From assembly GCA_034437455.1 (NCBI GenBank), contig DAOTUB010000011.1, forward strand, positions 1 through 17,164: DNA of 17,164 nucleotides. The letters run 5' to 3'. The notes under the pieces are model-generated. The model made no database searches. It saw only the letters and a list, made by a program, of their open reading frames with translations, and had not been told where the DNA came from. The position numbers and the translations under genes are program-made. Source of the stretch: DAOTUB01 sp034437455. GTDB taxonomy: Bacteria; Chloroflexota; Anaerolineae; B4-G1. This document shows positions 13,992 through 17,164 of this stretch, piece by piece; position 1 is the stretch's first letter, and the number at the start of each line of letters is the position of its first letter.

Positions 13992-16895
13992 TTATGCGGG
14001 GAAGAGGATCGTCATCGTTAACAGGTCGAAACTACCCGGTGACAGATCGTCAATCCCCTGTAGCCACTCGGCCACCTGCGCGCCTTCCCGTTGCTCCATC
14101 TGTTCTCGCATCTGGGTTCGCTCGGTCACAAGTTCCTGCCGTCGTGTTTCCACTGCACTTTCCAGCAATGCATCCAGCTCTCCAATCGTCAGTGCGTCGG
14201 CCAGCGCCTCCTGCACCTCTGCTTCCGTGCGCGTCTCAGGGCTCGGTTGCGCTTCCAACAATCGCGTCACCTGTCGACCGCTTGCCACTGGCGGCGGATC
14301 GCTGTACACCGGCATCGACACCGGCAACAATTCCTCCACAATCGAGGTCGGTTCGGTGTTCACCACGTAGCGGGCCAGCAAGTGAAACAACGCCGTTACC
14401 TCGTCCACGTCTGGCGTGACCACGTAGGCCGTCCGACCATAATGCTGAGCCGAGGCCTCGGCTTCGCCGACGAACCCGCTCTGTTTCACCTCCTCGATCA
14501 GCCGCCGCACCAGCGGATGGCCCACGTCCAGGAGCGTCACGTCTGGATCGTCCAGTGCCCACTCGGGGTCGAAGGTGGCCCGTTCGATTACCTCGCCCAG
14601 CGAAGCCGTCTGGAGGGCCGGATCGGTGATGGCGATACGCCAGGAACTGTCTGAATTCTCAGTGGTGCTGCAACCAAAGCGGTTCAGCCCACTGAAGACA
14701 AAGGCCTGGATTTGCTCAGGGGATCCCACCGTCGCCGCCGTCTCTTCCAGCCGTCGCTCGATCTCCGGCAGGCTGATGTGGGTCTGCCCGTAGAAGCTAT
14801 CCCCTTTGATACGCTCCAACGTCTCCTCGGTAAATGGGTCCTCCACCGGTTCCTCGGTCGTCCCCGCCATCAAATCCTCAAAGCTCAACTGTTTGGGGCC
14901 TAGCGTCACATCGTGCTGCTCCAACAAGTCCAGGATGTTGGTCTCGTCGCCAAAATAGGGTGGAGAAAAGCCATAGTCCTTCCGGATCTGCGCTGCCTTT
15001 TCCACCAACACCTTCAGGATCGTGGCGTCCAGCGTCTCGTCCATCACCATCGTCCGGATAGTGACCACATCCTTGCGCTGCCCGAAGCGGTCCACCCGGC
15101 CATTGCGCTGCTCCAACCGGTTAGGATTCCAGGGCAGCTCGTAATGGATCACCTGGGCCGCAGCGTGCTGCAAGTTAATCCCCTCAGAGATAGCGTCGGT
15201 AGCGACGAGAATGCCGACCTTTGCCCGCTCGAACGCCATAAAGACCTCGCGGCGTTGCCGTTCATTCAGCCCACCGTGGATGGTCAGGACGATGGCGTTG
15301 GTGTAGCGTTTATTGCGCTCGATCTGCTGGGCCAGGTAGTTCATCGTGTCCACGTAGCGAGTAAAGAGCACCACCTTTGGATCCGCCGCCAACCTCTGGC
15401 GGAGCACGGTGTCTAGCAGCTTTTGAAGTTTGCTATCGCGACGGGCGGTGACCTTCTTTGCCTTTTCCAGCACCTCCTCCAAGAGTTCAAGTTCAGCCTG
15501 AATCTCCTCTGGAGAGCCGTAGAGCACGCGCTCGGTCCGCTGTCCGGCCTCCTCGTCGGTCAACCGCTCGCCGGTGTCCTCGTCCAGCACGTTGGCGCGG
15601 GCTACCTCGGGTGGGATGGCGGTCTCTTCTGCTTCTGCGGTAGCACTTGCCAGCCGCTGCTTCAGCCGCTCCCGGCGGTTGCGCAGCGAGCAGCGCAGCG
15701 CTTCGGGTGAACTGAGCGCCCGCTTGTGCAGGTGCATCACCGTCCAGTGGGCCAACGTGCGCGCCCGTACGTTGCCGACGGATGCTTGTTGCAACACCTG
15801 GTTGCCGTAGGCCTCGACGGCGCGGATGGCATCCATCTCGTAGGCCGTGGGCGGCACGATGACTTCATCCTGATCTCGCTCGGGGAATGGGCTGCGGGTT
15901 GGATCGTCCTGGAACCAGGTCTCTACATCCTCCCGCCGTCGCTGGCAGACGTATCGCTCAGCCGCCGAACGTACAATTTGTGGAGCGTGGACCGGCCCAG
16001 TCACGGCTCCCACATTCAGCATTCGCAAAAGACTGGCGAAAGAGTCGGTGTAGCCGCTGTGAGGCGTGGCGGTCAGGAGCATCAAGTGGCGCACCCCTCG
16101 ACTTTGCTCGAGACAGGCCTGCTCGCTGGCTGCCAGCAACTCGGCCAGTTCCCAACGGTCCATCCGTACCCGTTGATCCGGTCCGCTCTGGTGCGGATTG
16201 GCTACCTGGTGCGCTTCGTCTATGACGACAACGTCCCAACGCTGCTCCAGAATCTGATTCTTGATCGCGGGCTGCTTGGCATAGTCCACCGATGTGATCA
16301 AGAAGCGATAATGCTCCCAGGGATTGGCGCCGGCGGGCAGTTCCCGCTCCATCTCCCGCCGGTGGCGAGTAGAGATGATGCGCGCCGGAATGTGGAAGAA
16401 ATAGTCCAATGCCTCTCGCCACTGCTCCCGTAAATTGGCAGGCACGATGACCAACAGCCGCGTGGCCATCTGGCGGGCAAGCAATTCGGTGATGATAAGC
16501 CCTGCCTCGATGGTCTTGCCCAGCCCGACGTCGTCGGCGATCAGCATCCGTACAGGGGACATCTCCAGCGCCATCACCACTGGCACCAGTTGATAGTCCT
16601 TGGGAATGACACGGCTGCGCTGGAGGCTGATCAAAGGGGCCGTGCCGTGGAGCAGGCTGAGGCGGTAGGCGCGCAGGAAAAGATCCTGGGCAGACGGGTG
16701 GCCAACAATGTCGGGCGACGGTGGTTCCAATCGTCCGGGCTGGATGTCCTCGAAAGGCACGTAGAACTTGGTCTGGTCCGCCTCACCACCGTCAATGGGG
16801 GTGGCGATGAGAACATCTTCTCCCTGCCCATCCACGCGCCAGATACGAGAACGAGTGCGGATGACGGTGCCCGGGGCATACGCTTGGGTTGTCAT
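13992..16895 (-). CDS. drmD: SNF2/RapA-type helicase, DrmD-like
   Basis: A 967-aa SF2 ATPase of the SNF2/RapA class. The N-terminal ~60 residues form a small beta domain. Then come ADDVGLGKT (120-128, Walker A), DEAH (226-229) and TATPHSG (275-281). The second RecA domain holds VVLFTRYVDT, GILVATDAISEGINL and RNGRVDRFGQ (597-606). A helical, acidic C-terminus (from about 790) follows, ending with a coiled-coil-like stretch rich in E, Q and R. Such proteins move along duplex DNA; in class 1 DISARM the homologue DrmD lies next to the methylase DrmMI exactly as here. It is the first gene of the operon. The ATG has AGGT about 5 nt upstream. Many SNF2 helicases also accompany other restriction systems, so the name drmD rests on the neighbour. 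Confidence 0.9.
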   Translation of the reverse strand: MTTQAYAPGTVIRTRSRIWRVDGQGEDVLIATPIDGGEADQTKFYVPFEDIQPGRLEPPSPDIVGHPSAQDLFLRAYRLSLLHGTAPLISLQRSRVIPKDYQLVPVVMALEMSPVRMLIADDVGLGKTIEAGLIITELLARQMATRLLVIVPANLREQWREALDYFFHIPARIISTRHRREMERELPAGANPWEHYRFLITSVDYAKQPAIKNQILEQRWDVVVIDEAHQVANPHQSGPDQRVRMDRWELAELLAASEQACLEQSRGVRHLMLLTATPHSGYTDSFASLLRMLNVGAVTGPVHAPQIVRSAAERYVCQRRREDVETWFQDDPTRSPFPERDQDEVIVPPTAYEMDAIRAVEAYGNQVLQQASVGNVRARTLAHWTVMHLHKRALSSPEALRCSLRNRRERLKQRLASATAEAEETAIPPEVARANVLDEDTGERLTDEEAGQRTERVLYGSPEEIQAELELLEEVLEKAKKVTARRDSKLQKLLDTVLRQRLAADPKVVLFTRYVDTMNYLAQQIERNKRYTNAIVLTIHGGLNERQRREVFMAFERAKVGILVATDAISEGINLQHAAAQVIHYELPWNPNRLEQRNGRVDRFGQRKDVVTIRTMVMDETLDATILKVLVEKAAQIRKDYGFSPPYFGDETNILDLLEQHDVTLGPKQLSFEDLMAGTTEEPVEDPFTEETLERIKGDSFYGQTHISLPEIERRLEETAATVGSPEQIQAFVFSGLNRFGCSTTENSDSSWRIAITDPALQTASLGEVIERATFDPEWALDDPDVTLLDVGHPLVRRLIEEVKQSGFVGEAEASAQHYGRTAYVVTPDVDEVTALFHLLARYVVNTEPTSIVEELLPVSMPVYSDPPPVASGRQVTRLLEAQPSPETRTEAEVQEALADALTIGELDALLESAVETRRQELVTERTQMREQMEQREGAQVAEWLQGIDDLSPGSFDLLTMTILFPA

Positions 16896-16896
16896 A

Positions 16897-16928
16897 GGTT
16901 ACCTGGTGTTCTGAATACTGGTTACCTG
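16897..16928 (-). promoter_or_regulatory. Direct repeat before the first gene of the operon, possible operator
   Basis: GGTTACCTG occurs at 16897-16905 and again at 16920-16928, 23 bp apart, which puts both on about the same DNA face. The inner copy overlaps the ribosome-site region of the SNF2 helicase gene. Next to it CCTGCC-AACGTT-CGACAGG (16925-16943) is a near-palindrome. I cannot place a convincing -35/-10 pair in 16896-17037, so the operon promoter remains unlocated. Confidence 0.3.
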
Positions 16929-17037
16929 CCAACGTTCGACAGGTGGCGAGCGTTGTGGTAGCATTGAGGTCGCTGAGGTAATACGCCCGCTCCAGCCACA
17001 GCCTCGGGCTCGACAAAGCCACAAGGCTTCCCACTGC

Positions 17038-17164
17038 CTAGCAGGCTGTCGGAGAGAGAAAGGCTGCCCCTAAATCTCGACGTTTTCGAGGCAAAAATGG
17101 GGCATGAAGCCTCAATGTAGGCCAAAAAACTGCGCCTGAAGGGACGTTTCCTGCCAAAAACAAA
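17038..17164. mobile_element. Possible outer end of an insertion sequence, cut by the window edge
   Basis: CTAGCAGGCTGTCGGAGAG (17038-17056) resembles the terminal repeats of some insertion sequences, whose ends often read CAGGCTGTTGAAAAA or similar. After it comes a stretch of non-coding DNA with different composition, short A-runs and a small hairpin CTCGA/TCGAG (17076-17090). No transposase is visible because the window stops. The stretch 16896-17037 before it holds only the direct repeat above. The recognition is from memory of end sequences and is weak. Confidence 0.35.

Noticed and set aside
15726..16433. Plus-strand open frame of 235 codons
   Set aside because: Antisense to the conserved ATPase motifs of the SNF2 helicase; a shadow.
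60..16895. BREX system, because the methylase resembles PglX
   Set aside because: No PglZ/BrxZ phosphatase, BrxC ATPase or BrxL is encoded; the SNF2 helicase and DUF1998 helicase fit DISARM/Druantia relatives better.
1..17164. tRNA, rRNA or riboswitch genes
   Set aside because: No cloverleaf arms, rRNA blocks or known riboswitch cores were recognised in the intergenic stretches on either strand.

Overview
This 17.2 kb, GC-rich window reads as a single minus-strand defence operon. By codon use and family content I would guess a Chloroflexota-type or similar environmental bacterium. That is inference only, because there is no rRNA or housekeeping marker. Transcription runs from right to left, and every convincing gene is on the minus strand.

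Right part (9929-16895): two large core genes lie 13 nt apart. One is a RapA/SNF2-type helicase of 967 aa (DrmD-like). The other is a 1349 aa PglX/DrmMI-type N6-adenine methyltransferase with motifs DPAVGSGHF and NPPW. Left part (60-5881): a winged-helix-like PD-(D/E)XK nuclease of 215 aa overlaps, by ATGA, a 1725 aa DEAD/DEAH helicase. That helicase has several zinc ribbons, a DUF1998 region and a Vsr/DUF559-like nuclease domain at its C-terminus. The operon appears to end in a hairpin plus T-tract at 1-26. SNF2 helicase plus adenine methylase is the front half of class 1 DISARM. The DUF1998 giant helicase resembles DruE of Druantia, or DrmA and DrmB combined. No separate DrmA, DrmB or PLD nuclease DrmC is present, so the locus looks like a hybrid or undescribed relative of these systems.

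Middle part (5898-9725): a run of small accessory genes sits between the two halves of the core. They are a GxxExxY-family PD-(D/E)XK protein, a DUF-type antitoxin with a PIN toxin, a possible small truncated ORF, a HEAT-like repeat protein, a CxC-motif protein with an arginine-rich tail, and a SEC-C zinc-motif protein that also has an arginine-rich tail.

The most unusual feature is structural. The last ~30 codons of the methyltransferase gene (RRKDEEMYGEYRTK...) and the stem-loop spacer after them are repeated. There is an almost perfect 143-bp tandem copy directly downstream. Degenerate or truncated copies lie at three more gene junctions in the accessory block: after the GxxExxY gene, between the HEAT and CxC genes, and between the CxC and SEC-C genes. 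The accessory genes therefore look like cassettes separated by copies of the methylase 3' end. This suggests a recombination- or insertion-driven hotspot inside a defence operon.
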